A DNA stretch of 64,000 bases from Nepenthes gracilis (Eukaryota; Streptophyta; Magnoliopsida; Caryophyllales; Nepenthaceae). The notes under the pieces are model-generated. The model was not told the origin of the DNA. It saw nothing but the letters and a program-made list of their open reading frames with translations, and did not search any database. Shown here in pieces: positions 1-11,262 of this stretch. The translations under genes and the position numbers were made by a program. Positions within the stretch are counted from its first letter, which is position 1; each line of letters opens with the position of its first letter. The stretch covers positions 15,236,830 to 15,300,829 of the forward strand of contig BSYO01000008.1 in assembly GCA_033239525.1 (NCBI GenBank), given 5' to 3'.

Positions 1-1865
1 TAGAAGTATTCAGATGATCGATCAAATAAAAAATTGAGCTAGGTGAGTTCAATATAGATTTTAGAGCATTACGTTCGGTGAAGGGTCTAGCTCTCAAAAA
101 CTTTATTATCAAAACTGTTACCTCAAACTCATTAGTGTCGGCCACCAAAGGAGAATTATTAGAGCCTCCTTACAACTTGACTTGGCCTCAGTGGACCATC
201 GACGTTAATAGAGTATCTTGCCAAAACAAGCAGTAGTGTAATAGTGATTCTCACCTCACTTGAGGGAATAAAGCTAAAGGTATTCAATTATCATTGAGTT
301 CCCAACAATCAACAACATGGGTAAAGATAAAGCTTTCATAATTGGCTTGAAGCTGGTTAAGGAATGCTTGGTTAAGAATTTAACTATCTATTACGATTAT
401 GAGCTTGTGGTCAATTAGGTACTGCCTAATTTCGAAGCCAACCATTCAAATTTGGCAAACTACTTGGTCAAGGTCCAAATGTTTCTTTCATCTCTCAAGA
501 AATATAAAATCATCCATATCATGCGTGAAGAGAATTGGAAGGTAGATCACTTTCTAAGATGACAACTTTAAGTAATTCCAAATAATGCAGCCAAAGCACA
601 AGAGAAATTATCGAAAGTTCTAATGTTGAAGAAAAATGTGAAGCCCTTCAAATTATATATAAAGTAAACTGGATGAGTTCATATTTAGGATTTTTGCAAT
701 CTGATGAGCTACCAGACAATGAACACACTAGAAGCTAATAGAGTAGTAAAGATAGTCGATTGGAATATGATCATAGAATGATCATTATACATCGTAGCTA
801 TTTAGTCCTCTATATGTAGTGTCTAAATCTAACAGAGGCTAACTATATACTAAGAGAAGTATATTTCGGCATCTGCAGAGCCCATATAGAAGGAAACCCA
901 ACCTTCTAAGTTATGAGGTAGGAGCATTTTGACCAATCATGAAGCATAATATTATAGAATTCATAAAGAAATACAATATCTGCCAAATTCAAAGAAGTGT
1001 CCCACGATAGCCTCCACGAAAATGAAGACTCTTCTAAGTTCTGAGCCGTTTGTGTAATTAGGTTAGCCATATTGGGACTATTTCGTGTAGCAACCGGGCA
1101 ATACAAATTTATCATCGATGGAATCGATTAATTCACCAAATTGGTGAAAACTTTCCCTTTGCCTAAGATAATAGAACAAAATGCCACTAAGTTTGTGCTG
1201 TAGAATACCATTTACTAATTTGGGATGCCAAAGGTAATCACTGTCGATAATGATACCTAATTCTTCAGGGAGCAATATTACAAAGGCCTAAGAATTTGGA
1301 TAATCCACACTTACAGTATCATATTCCCGGACAAAAGGGCAAATAGAAGCAACCAATATGACACTAGTTAATGACTTGAAGACAAAGTTAGATGAAACTT
1401 GAGGCATAGTAGATGAACTTTTAATGGTGCTATGTACATGCCACATATAGCCAAGCAGACTACCAAGGAGACCCCTTACAGTCTATCCTTGGCACATAGG
1501 TAGTGATCACAGTAAAAATTGGATTGCTGAATCACTAAGTGACCAACTTTGATTAGACATAGATTTTTTAGCTCATAAGGCGAAACCTTAATCTTTTCAA
1601 AGAAGTTAGAAACAAAATGATGATTCGCATAGTTGGCTACTAACAAATGGTGGCATAGTAGTACACTCAGAGGGTGAATGTACGAACGTTTAAAGTCAGC
1701 AATCTCGTACTAAGAAGTATTGAAGCAACTAGAAAAATAGCGAATTGGAATAAATTATGTCCTACTTTAGAAGGGCCATTCTTGGTATCTTCGGTGCTCC
1801 AAAATTGGGCCTATAAACTACAATTCTATGTTGAAAAACTGATTTTGTACATGGATTACTATTAG
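1..1865 (+). pseudogene. Degraded Tat-type Ty3/gypsy pol (RNase H to integrase C-terminus), cut by the window edge
   Basis: Three pol blocks can be read in the order expected for a gypsy element. An RNase H block lies at about 310-570 (pieces such as IGLKLVKECLVKNLTIYYD and IIHIMREENWKVDHFLR). An integrase catalytic core lies at about 1085-1400 (YKFIIDGID, then a region with the spacing of the VDNGTxF block). An integrase C-terminal block lies at 1674-1840 (FKVSNLVLRSIEAT, LCPTLEGPFLV). Stops and frameshifts break every block, so no protein is expected. The closest relatives in this window are the Tat elements at 31.7-36.2 and 54-62 kb, which share the LVLRSIEAT and EGPF wording. The reverse-transcriptase part would lie left of the window. 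No LTR was found to the right before the next feature. Confidence 0.75.
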
Positions 1866-2933
1866 TAATAGTCTTATCTAAGGGTATAGAAGTATGCTCT
1901 ATCTACTAATTAGACTATTCGCTATATAGAATGTTTATACGTGGATTAATTAACTTCAATTTTATCAATAAATCTAATAAAATCATTTCAAAATTTGTTT
2001 ATTTACGACTCGATTCTACATGCTTGTATGTTTGAATTAATAGCTGCAAAAAATACAACGTAGACTAAGGTTGGTCTTAAATTAGACAATCGATTTACAC
2101 TAATTGTCTATTAAATGTACTGTCTTCAATTAATAGTTGTCTTATTGGATCATACGACCATTAGGATGGTTGCACACTAAAATATCCAAACATCAGAGCA
2201 AAACTAAACTCTAATATTTTAAAATTATTGCTCAAAATTTGTACAAATGAAAATGTCAAGATTGGTACCTATACACTAGTACAAAACCTTACCAAAAAAA
2301 AAAAAAAAAAAGGATTAGCGGTTATGGGTCTTTGTAAAGCCACCATCTCTCCAGCCAACATCAACTTCCACGACAAGAACTATGGGGGCAAGGCAATTGC
2401 CACATAAAGGCATCCCCGACGACCCAAGGCCACACCTAGGAAGCGATGGACGGCAACATTTAGCAAAACCCCTTCAACAACAAGAGAATGGTTGTCAGGT
2501 GGGATGCCCGCCCGAGCCGCCATGTTACTCCCACCAGCTCAGGGAGAGGAAGTGATCTAACTGGGGATGCCACCTAAAAAAAAGAAACAAAAATAATTCC
2601 TTGTCTGAAAAAATAGAAAATCATGGCGATTTTTAGCACCAACACCTCAAGAAGAGTATCCTAATGCAAAGGCTACTTTTTCCTCTCCAGCTTGGAAGGA
2701 TGTATTGCAGACATTAGCCGAGAAGGCCCGTTGGACTTCATTTCTGTGAGAAATGACACTCTTTAGACATAAATTTTTAAATGACGTGACATTAATTTAT
2801 CCAATTATTTTATGTGTGCTGTTAGTATAGATGCATAAAAAAAAGTAATGCTATTAAAGATAACTCAAAAATATAAAAAAAATGTATCCCATATCACGAT
2901 GCATTATTTTCATTAATTCATTAGAGCTTAGTA
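1866..2933. other. No gene seen; A18 run and a GC-richer patch
   Basis: The first 400 bases are AT-rich and probably the 3' untranslated part of the Tat relic to the left. An uninterrupted run of about 18 A lies near 2293-2311 and could be the tail of an old retroposed sequence. The stretch 2320-2570 is distinctly richer in G+C than its surroundings but has no long open frame on either strand. Nothing here could be assigned to a known family. Confidence 0.5.
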
Positions 2934-3566
2934 ATGATAATGGTCTGTGTTTATAACAGGCTACTGTTTTTCAGGAAACCTTGGTATCAAAGAGCAGTTG
3001 TAAGCATGGCCATACCATGGAAAACGATTTTCAGATCTCCAAGCACCAACTCCTCTGCACTGTGGAAAACCATAAATTCCACAGCAGACATTCAAACGGC
3101 CAATTCCAACAGGCAGAAGCTAAGGAAATGCACCTCTCTAAATGTGGCCGCTTCCTTCACCCGAGTCTGTCTATGTGCACCCATTTCATCATACAGCGAG
3201 GTTTTCAATGCGGAAAAGGTCAATCCACCTCGAAGAAGTTACAGCTACCCTCGATCGTCGAAGCCCCCATTGCCCACAGCTGCTGCCGCCACCAGTCCGG
3301 TCACACGGGAGAGGATCCCTAGTGCAAGGCTCAGCATGGAAGGGAAGAGGAGAGCAATTTTTCGTGGAAAATCCTTGACAGATGATGTTCTAATGAGGAG
3401 ATTTGTTGTGGAAGAAGAGGCAATAAGGAGGAGAAATAACCAGATGGAATTTATAAGGAGGCGGGCTGCCATGAGGAGGAAAAAGCTGGGGCCCAGTCCC
3501 CTTAGACGAATGGTAATGGCTGAAGAGTGCAACGACAATAAAACAGCTGCTCAATTATTCTATTAG
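2934..3566 (+). CDS. Host-like terminal exon, plant protein of unknown function (possibly a pseudogene)
   Basis: This is the only stretch whose codon pattern looks like a host protein. The 210-codon frame ends in a very basic, Arg-rich C-terminus. The pieces RRSYSYPRSSKPP, GKSLTDDVLMRRFVVEEEA and RRKKLGPSPLRRMVMAEE look like conserved blocks of a small plant nuclear-type protein, which I cannot name with confidence. A good splice acceptor (TTTTCAG) sits at 2968-2974, so the region is probably the last exon and the first ATG of the open frame is unlikely to be the true start. A second frame is open at about 2951-3322 and its N-terminal part also looks coding, so a frameshift in the middle is possible. 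A TAG stop at 3564 precedes an ATT microsatellite. No membrane segment or signal peptide is visible. Confidence 0.5.
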   Translation: MIMVCVYNRLLFFRKPWYQRAVVSMAIPWKTIFRSPSTNSSALWKTINSTADIQTANSNRQKLRKCTSLNVAASFTRVCLCAPISSYSEVFNAEKVNPPRRSYSYPRSSKPPLPTAAAATSPVTRERIPSARLSMEGKRRAIFRGKSLTDDVLMRRFVVEEEAIRRRNNQMEFIRRRAAMRRKKLGPSPLRRMVMAEECNDNKTAAQLFY

Positions 3567-3570
3567 ATTG

Positions 3571-3596
3571 TTGTTATTATTATTATTATTATTATT
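3571..3596. repeat. (ATT)n microsatellite
   Basis: About eight ATT/TTA units follow directly after the stop codon of the host-like exon, in what would be its 3' untranslated region. Confidence 0.9.
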
Positions 3597-3787
3597 GGGT
3601 TGGTGGATTTCCTGCATGCATGCCCTGTGTTTGTCAAGCCAATTCATTTGCTCGTTTATAAGTTTTAAGTCATCCCCTCAATCGATTTTCTTTCTTTTTA
3701 TGCATTTTTCCGGGATGTGAGAGTTTAATTTGCAACCAGTTATTAAACCAAGATCTTCTCCCTTTTGATATTTCAATTGTTGGAAAA

Positions 3788-4200
3788 ACTACAACAATTT
3801 CCTTTTTTTTGGTAATAAAATATTTTATCATTATTAGTTATAAATTTGTCACTAAAATTTAGTGATGAAATACAAATTCGTTATTAGATCATCATTAAAA
3901 ACCTATCAATAAGCACTTTAGTGACAAATTAGTTATTTTATCACCAAAAAATTTCTTTAATGATAAACTATCTCACCGCTAAATGATACCCTTTGCTAAC
4001 AAAAAATAATTTCATCATTAAAACATATATTCTATTGATCATAAATTGTGGCACTAATATTGATTTATTGAGTCACTAATATATATATTTAGTGGTAAGA
4101 AAAAAAATTTTCTCTCTAAAACCAAACTTTAGTGGCCAATAATTTTGCCACAAAAAAGCACGTAGTTTGGTCTCTAAATCTTATGCTATAGTTGCAAAAT
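3788..4200. mobile_element. CACTA-like nonautonomous element, boundaries uncertain
   Basis: The left edge ACTACAACAATTTCC resembles a plant CACTA terminus (CACTACAAxAAAT) with its first base lost. Inside are many short motifs of the TTTAGTGACAAA / TTTGTCACTAAA type in both orientations, including a near-palindrome at about 3846-3876 and another copy near 3920. Such repeats are typical of subterminal regions in plant CACTA elements. I could not find a matching right terminus, so the end given is only where the motif density falls. It has no coding capacity. Confidence 0.35.
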
Positions 4201-4940
4201 TTTTGCCAATTATGCAAAAAGTTTATGCTACGAACAATAAAATATTTAACATAAATTAAAAAAAATTTAAATAATTTTTAAATAATAGAATAAAATTATC
4301 TCATAATAATTTAAGAAGTCTTTTCCAACGTTTTCTAGCAATTTTATGAATATAATTTTTTTTTGGTAAATCATTTTCTATCTAGTCTTTTAAATGCACA
4401 AAGCCTCATCCTTTTTTTTATTTTGATATCTAATTTTGTATGATTTTATTTATTTTAACGGCCTGAAAAGTTTTTACTTTTTGAAAATACATGTGTATGT
4501 TTTTATATACTAATAAAGTATACATGTATCAAAAGCTTATAACCCGACCTTGTACTTGTACCCATGCCATTTTAAAATCCTAAGATCATATTACTTAATC
4601 ATTTTCTTTCTAGCACCTTTAGATTTATTTAGCGCTATATTCAAATGAGTCATATAACATAATTAAGAAATGCTAACATAAGAAAATGATAATTTTTAAT
4701 AAATTTTAACCGCTTCAAAGATAACACGTGCATAATAATTAACCATTTCCAGGACTTGACTAGTAAATATTCAAAACTAAAATTGGATTAATCAAGTGTC
4801 TATTGTAGAGGTGTAACAATCATATTACTTAGGTGGCAGTGGGGCAATGAAAGCATACAATTAAAACAAAATATAAAACGAGAAAACCTCTCCACAAGGC
4901 CTTGAATATTTTTACTGTGAAATTTCTGAAAAAACCTGCT
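4201..4940. other. AT-rich gene-free stretch
   Basis: Strongly AT-rich sequence without an open frame above noise and without recognisable retroelement motifs. It may be old transposon debris. Confidence 0.5.
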
Positions 4941-5230
4941 TAGAAACTACTTGAATAAAAATGTATTAGCTGGAAATGTTGGCACCCTGAACTGAATGAA
5001 TACGAGACTAGCAACCTGATTAAAGACATCAACCAGATTCACAAGAAGATCAAGATAGAAATGAATGGTTCTCAAGCAATTGACATTAAGGAAACGTTAA
5101 TCAATATGTGGATGGAAATGAAAGCGGTAACAGACCCTGAAATGCGTAAGGAGACAGTACGTCAATGACTAGAGGCATGGGAATGATTTAAAGCAGAATT
5201 CAGACTTCTCAACCAATAAAGAAAAACCAC
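4941..5230 (+). pseudogene. Unrecognised degraded coding stretch
   Basis: One + frame reads like protein for about 95 codons. It holds the pieces WHPELNEYETSNLIKDIN and INMWMEMKAVTDPEMRK, then two TGA codons in positions that look like mutated Trp, and a final TAA. The composition (charged, helical, Trp-containing) is unlike the random AT-rich sequence around it. I do not recognise the family. It could be a fragment of the same unknown relic that lies at 5.85-9.2 kb on the other strand, but no evidence ties them except proximity. Confidence 0.3.
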
Positions 5231-5849
5231 CAAATGGACTTCGAATAAATCTACTATAAAGTATTAGTTTACAATGGGTCTATCTAATATCCATTCATAA
5301 TAACCAGCGTGAGTAAGCTGTTGAATATAACCTCTAATATACTTAATGATCCACTAGAAAAAAAATATATCAAGAAAATAAGCAACCAAAATATAATATG
5401 TCTAGAACCAATATTAGAGTAATGTACCTAAATTTAACAAAGAATGGAGCTTAAATTGGGTCTCAACTGGTTGTCAAAATTTTTTTCTTTTTTCTTTTCT
5501 TTCTTTATTAGGTGCCAATTGTGTTAAATGATGTCGAGAACTAGCTCTGAAATTACGCCAAAATACTTTATTCATGTCGGCACACGTACATACTTGAAAT
5601 GCATGTCAGGCTTTCGCCTCATGCACATGAACTCTTTAGGGGCTCATCAGGCTCCCTTATGCCATTGGCACGTGAGCACTCCTCTGGTGTGTTTACTTTT
5701 GGTAACTGTGCACATGGGCCTCATTAAGTGCCCATCAGGTACTGCTACTTCTAGTATCCAAGGATGAGTAGGAGCTCATGTATTTGTTTGGTATCTTCTC
5801 CTGCATCACTTCAATCCTTCACTTGTGTGAATCATTACACCATAAGCGG
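5231..5849. other. No supported gene
   Basis: Open frames here are short and lack recognisable motifs. A pyrimidine-rich run of T and C lies at about 5481-5508. Nothing else stands out. Confidence 0.45.
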
Positions 5850-8800
5850 GCAAACCTTAAGACCACCTGTTCATTTGGTATAAGACTCATAACACATCCT
5901 CTTGGCGTTCATGAATATTGCTATGACTCCTTTTTGACACTCGTTATATTCCTTTCTCCATATTCTTATATTAATAGCATCATTTAGGACAACTATTGGT
6001 GTGGGCCAATTGATCTGGATTTGTATGTGGAAACCTTTATTCTAAATGTACGGCACTATGACCCGGATCATCTTTCACATGACTAGTGAGTTTGGGTCCT
6101 TGAATTCGATGGCTACTTCAGATCCTACTCCACTTAGAGAATTTTTGTCACGACTTAGGATCTCAAATGTAGGTTGATAATAATAGTAATCCCCAATAAT
6201 ATAAATTATTATATCAATAATGACAAACCCGATCCTGGGGTGACAATCTATACACATATAAGTTCAATATAATAAAATCCGTATAAAATCTCATCAGATA
6301 TAAATCCGGACAAATATAATATATGACCTGCTATTCAAACATCATAAGGGATGTATCCAAATAAAATAATAACTCATCAATATAAAGAAATAACTCCAAT
6401 ATATCCCATATAAGGATTGGGGCCTTCATCCGACCATATATAATAACTATAATGCACTCTCAAGATCAGAAATATACCCAATATAAACATCTCCATTCGC
6501 CGATAGAGACATGCTATGTCAGATCATGTTTGAACTCCTACAAATGTATCCATACCACTAGTTTGAAAGGATAAAATATGAAAATGTGAGCCGAGAACTC
6601 GGCAAATATTATCATCGTATAAAATAGTACACATAAATTAAAGGAAGGGATATCACATAATAACCATGTAAAATAAAATACAATATCCGTGAAACCCTGA
6701 AAATAGATGAGATGCCTCATACTAAATCATTGTCCGTATCAAATAATTCCTTTGGGATATAATCTTGATAAATAATGATCCAATCAAATCTCATAAATGA
6801 TATTATATCATAAGATTCGATGTTACATATATAATCGCAACCGTCACCACATCCATGTGGGATACATATCATCATTTGGATCTAAATCTCATATCTCATA
6901 TGTTGAAATAAAATGAAATACAAGAACTAAAACATATAAATATAAAACATGTTCTATGGCTTAACACATTAATATATATGAGATATTTCTATCGCCCATC
7001 CGAGAGCCAAACCACGTATCTCAAATTATAGTCCATACAAATACATATAAAAATATAAAGTATGTACAAAATCGGAGAACCAAAGATTCATAATACTAAC
7101 TTAAGGAAGGGCTATACCGACTCTTAATAGCCTTGAGTCAATCCATCTACAGTTTAGGCTACATATGTATTCTATCTTCCATTAGTAAGGTTGTTCACTA
7201 TGTTTTGCTACCTACAGTTTTGGGTGCAACCTCAAGTTTAGTTATATATATTAGGACGTCCGAATATATTAGTTTTCCGTCAATTCCTTACAATGGTTCT
7301 CATCAAAACGTATGAGACAGGTTGATTATATCAAAACTCATATTCCTATCAGTAGAAGAAAGATCACATATCACATGTCCCTGTCGAGAGAGGTGCCACA
7401 AATAGCAAATGCCTCGGATCACAAATGACCTTTAGGGTCTTAGACGATCGTGGTCCCACAAAGTAGTGACCTCATCCCTGACAACATGCATGTAGATTAA
7501 TGCAGAGACTGATTCATAGTTCTACAATATACAGATACACAAATATATATATATTATTCAGATGTCCGAAAATCCTCCAAATCACGAATACCAATGTAAA
7601 ACTACCGAACGACTAGTAAAATTTATATGTATGTACACAATAAATAGACGGGCTGTATAAAAATAACATACATGTAAAAGAAAATCTTCAAACAGTATCC
7701 AAATATTATTAGACACGAAATTAGACCAAGGATAGGATTAGAGAATATTTGCCTCAACTTTATTTCAAACAGATTTGCCAAAAAGAAACTCTATGGTACC
7801 CAAATTGGGCGATTCTCTCTTCTGCCAGTGCGCACCCCCTTTTCTCTCCTCCCTTTCTCTCTCCTACTTTGCGCGCGCCTCTATCTCTCTCTTCATTCTC
7901 CTCTTTCGCCGACGCAACTTCAGCATGGGTGATAGCAGTGAACACGATGGTAGCACCCGGCGATGGACGGCAGCACATGCAGCCGTTGACGACTTTCTCT
8001 CTCTTCACCGTGCCTCAACCTATTCTCCCATGATTCAGCTAATTACTCCTAAAATTGGCACATGTAACCCCAAAATCAGTATCCACAAGGAGAATGGAAG
8101 AATTTACTTACCTTAATTTCACTAATTTCTTCCGTCAATGGTGGCGAACGAACGGCGGCCGTTTTGCTTCAATTCGATATTTTTCCCTGTACATATACCG
8201 GAGTATAAAATGGAGGATAACATTACGGAGAGCACTTCGTCGGCTTTCATTCCCGGCATCGGTACCTTTGGCGATGGCGACGGAGACAGCGGCAGTCGCA
8301 CCGGTCTCCCTCTCTCTCCTCTTTTCTGCTCTCTCTTTTTCTTTCATCTTTTTTTCTCTCTCCCCCGTACCCTTTATTATTATTATAATATATATACTTA
8401 TATATATTTTTTTCTACTTTGATTTTTTTATTTCAAAATGTAAATTGATACTCGGGCGATAGTATGGGCACACCTCGGACGTCAACCCAATTGATTCAAA
8501 TATCCTCTAAAATTTTATAATATTTAATAAATTTTCGTCACGTCTAAATTACCTAAAATCACAATTAATATTAAAATAATTCAAATAAAGTCTAAGATAT
8601 TACAATTTTCTAGCTTCAATAGTCTATTATCCGATGGCATAACTTGATTTGATATCATGTTATAATTGCCTCCTGCTCGTTTATTCTTTGGTTGGCCATT
8701 AAAAAAACGTTGGGTACCAAATATTGAGTCTCTAAATTCTTGAGTTGTAGCCCTCTTTATTTTCTCTGTAGCTTGGAATTGAAAATCCATCGTCAATTCT

Positions 8801-9200
8801 TCTTCATTTGTATTTTTCCCAAGTGAGTCTAGTCCATTATATGTACTAGGACTAGATGCCGATGGCTCCTTTTTCATTGGAAGCAGGGTATTAATTTGGT
8901 TGGCCTCAAATGGAGAAAAAAGTATCACAATGCAGTCATCTATAGATTGATACTTGTGGCATCTGTTTATCTCATCTGGAGAGCTAAGAATAATAATATC
9001 TTCAATGATGAGTAGGCTTTGGATTCTAGAGATATGGCCAATCTTATCCTCTAATATGTTTAGGTCATATTTCTACCTTGGCATTTTTTTAACGCTCACA
9101 CAAGGAATATTTTCAGATTTAGGGTATTTCCCCTTCTAGATCTAGCTACTTTTCTCTTTTCTTGTATTTTAGGATGTAAAGTCTTCTACTTTTTGGTATC
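5850..9200 (-). pseudogene. Unrecognised minus-strand coding relic, split by the solo LTR at 6146-8604
   Basis: On the minus strand a frame runs from about 9140 down to 8605 with only one or two stops. It contains pieces such as LEDKIGHISRIQSLL, HKYQSIDDCIVILFSPF and RRFFNG-like text near 8700. At 8605 it hits the edge of a solo LTR. On the far side of the LTR, counting the ATTTT duplication once, the same frame resumes (SLSGVGSEVAIEFKDPNSL) and continues to about 5850 with three stops (QIQINWPTPIVVLNDAIN, FMNAKRMCYESYTK). So a coding sequence of roughly 280 codons was already present when the LTR element landed. I do not recognise the protein. A virus-derived (caulimovirid) or other retroelement polyprotein fragment is a guess only. 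Confidence 0.45.
6146..8604 (-). mobile_element. Solo LTR, Del/Tekay-type gypsy, minus orientation
   Basis: The 2459-bp block begins (minus strand) TGTAATATCTTAG and ends AAGTCGTGACA, the usual TG...CA ends of a Del/Tekay LTR. It is flanked by a perfect 5-bp target duplication ATTTT (6141-6145 and 8605-8609). No primer site, polypurine tract or pol sequence lies beside it, so the internal part and one LTR were lost by LTR-LTR recombination. The G+C-richer patch at about 7780-8340 produces several overlapping open frames up to 135 codons on both strands. These look like chance frames in the LTR promoter/leader region, not genes. A (TTA)n/(TA)n patch lies at about 8376-8410. Confidence 0.88.
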
Positions 9201-9317
9201 GATGTATAACCTTTTAATACCACTTATGATAGTTTTAGCATTTTTAGGTGATTCTCCTTCGGATTATCTCTTATTGTACAATTTTTGCTTCTTTAATATA
9301 ATTATTAATTATTAAAA

Positions 9318-10445
9318 AGGACCTAACAGAGGACTCCTTACCTCTTTAGCAACCGTCATTTTTTGCCTTTAGCAACTTCTCCTCTATAGTGGTGTGAGCC
9401 TCTATAAGCTTGAATGTCATACTCATTTGATTCACTAAAACACTTAGAGCATCACCACTCCCCTTCAATACCTTCACATCAGTAAGGTTGCTATTGTTGA
9501 CTATCCTTCTCAAACTCTTCTCGCCATTTTAATTAAACTGCCAATTAGTCATTTTGCTATTTTCTTTGACAACCGAAATCTCTATCAAATATTAGCTTAA
9601 TTTTTTGCTTCCCCTTCTGTTAGGAGCCTTTGGTCAATTTTATTGTCCTTTTCTAAAAGTTGTACAAAACTATTTCTCATCATGCTTACTAGTTGAAATC
9701 AAATTCTATATCTTGTCTGAAGTATATGTTATGCCCCTTATCACAAAATTAATTCCACTACTTGTCTGTAAGCTAACAGCACCAAAGTCAACCATCTGCA
9801 ATGAACTATCATTTCACATTTTCAATAACTCGTAGTCATCGAGTGTACAGAAGGTGAAGAAAAATTTCTTCAATGTCATATGGAGTGAGGATCTATTATC
9901 CATTTTTAACTTTTCTTGTGACACATGAAATTCCATAACTTCCCTACATTGACTACTATATAGTCTTTGTATGTAGCAATAATTGCTATCATGATTTATC
10001 GCCGCTCACTACAACCAACCTTCTACTTTATTTTGAGGTAATCTTATTTCAAGTGACTCATTTTGTCATTATAACGAAATTCAATATCCTTAACCTTGGA
10101 CCTGCTATTTCTCTTCTTCGATTTGCCACCATTCTCCGATGATCTCAAGTGCGCGTAAACACTAGTGGATACCAAGATTCTCAATTTCCCTAAAATTTCA
10201 TTACTTCTGTTTTGTTTAAACTTATTCATAAGTAAAAAAGTAATAACCACATCAATATTAAGTGTGTCCTTTCTAAACTGTAATTTTGTAACAATGTGAT
10301 TATATAAGACTAATAACAAAGCCATCAACACTAATGTCTTATCCTCCTCATTAATATTCTTATCGAGCATAGATATTTGTGTTAATATTTGGTTAAACTT
10401 GCCTAGATACTTTTTAAAACTTCACCGTTTTAACAATTATAGACT
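9318..10445 (-). pseudogene. Ty1/copia gag-protease remnant
   Basis: Read on the minus strand, 10370-10044 gives gag wording (NEEDKTLVLMALL, YNHIVTKLQFRKDTL) that parallels the gag of the copia element at 12.4 kb (EEDKVLVLLASL, YDHIVTTLLFGKDTL). Weaker gag text extends upstream to about 10445. Further down (about 9830-9640) comes the end of the protease region (VDFGAVSLQTSSG, then a degraded NLIS block). The zinc knuckle and the catalytic DSG could not be read clearly. Integrase and reverse transcriptase are missing. Stops are frequent. The similarity shows it is a second, older copia family member inserted in the opposite direction. Confidence 0.65.
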
Positions 10446-11262
10446 AAAGAATTGGTTCTTCATATATAATCTCATCATCAACATAAAATAAACTGGCATC
10501 ACAGAAAAATTATCCCAATATCAAAAGCAAAATATAAAAATAAAAAAAAAAAAGAAAAAGCAATATAGTAACATAATGAAGGCCAAACTATTATTGATAA
10601 CTTGTTGCTCCTTGTTCAAGTGTTCAGGGTAAATAAAATTGAGGGTCCAATCACATTAACACTTAGTATTATTGGGTTCCGATTATTAAAGATTTGCTTA
10701 TAAAGTTTAGAGGTAATCTCTATAATGATCTTTTTTATTTGGACCCGTAAAAATACAATACGGTTACACATAATATTTTACATTGAAAATTTTTTTAAGA
10801 ATGAGAAAAAATTATGGGATTATAAGCATAAAAATATCCACTATAAGTCAACTTTGGTTATAAAAACCTCAAAAAATAAAAGGATACAGTACCTTATAAT
10901 AAAAAGTCAAAACAAAAGAAAATAAAATAGCAAATAAGAAGAAAATAACTGGTAAAATATTTTTTTCGATAATAAGAATAACGAATTTAAAGTTGACGAG
11001 AAATGAAGCATGATTCAAATCACAACAGATGAGTAAGTCTTTCTCTTTTTTTCTTTATTCATTCTCTTTCTTTCTATTTCGGCACTCAAAAGAGACTAGA
11101 AATTCTTGCATATAATGCCTTAAAATTGTGTAAGAATTTTTATATCAGTGTCAACATATAAGCACCCATTATGCGCATTAGGTGCGAACTCACTAGAAGA
11201 ACTACACACATGTGTTCCTAAAGGGCGACTGCTCTCAGTAAATCACAGACGTGCGCACATTA
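10446..11262. other. AT-rich, no gene; possible LTR debris left of the copia element
   Basis: Low-complexity A-rich sequence up to about 11000, then a CT-rich tract (about 11039-11080) followed by text resembling the leader part of the minus-strand Del/Tekay LTR at 44.5-44.7 kb. The resemblance is by eye and partial. The last five bases CATTA (11258-11262) are the left target duplication of the copia element. Confidence 0.4.

Noticed and set aside
7749..8462. Several overlapping open frames up to 135 codons on both strands
   Set aside because: They lie wholly in the GC-rich leader part of a solo LTR, overlap one another on both strands and have low-complexity composition.
8930..9317. Plus-strand reading as the end of a LINE (SVYLIWRAKNNNIFND)
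   Set aside because: The plus frame is broken soon after, while the minus strand over the same bases is open far longer and joins a frame on the other side of the solo LTR.
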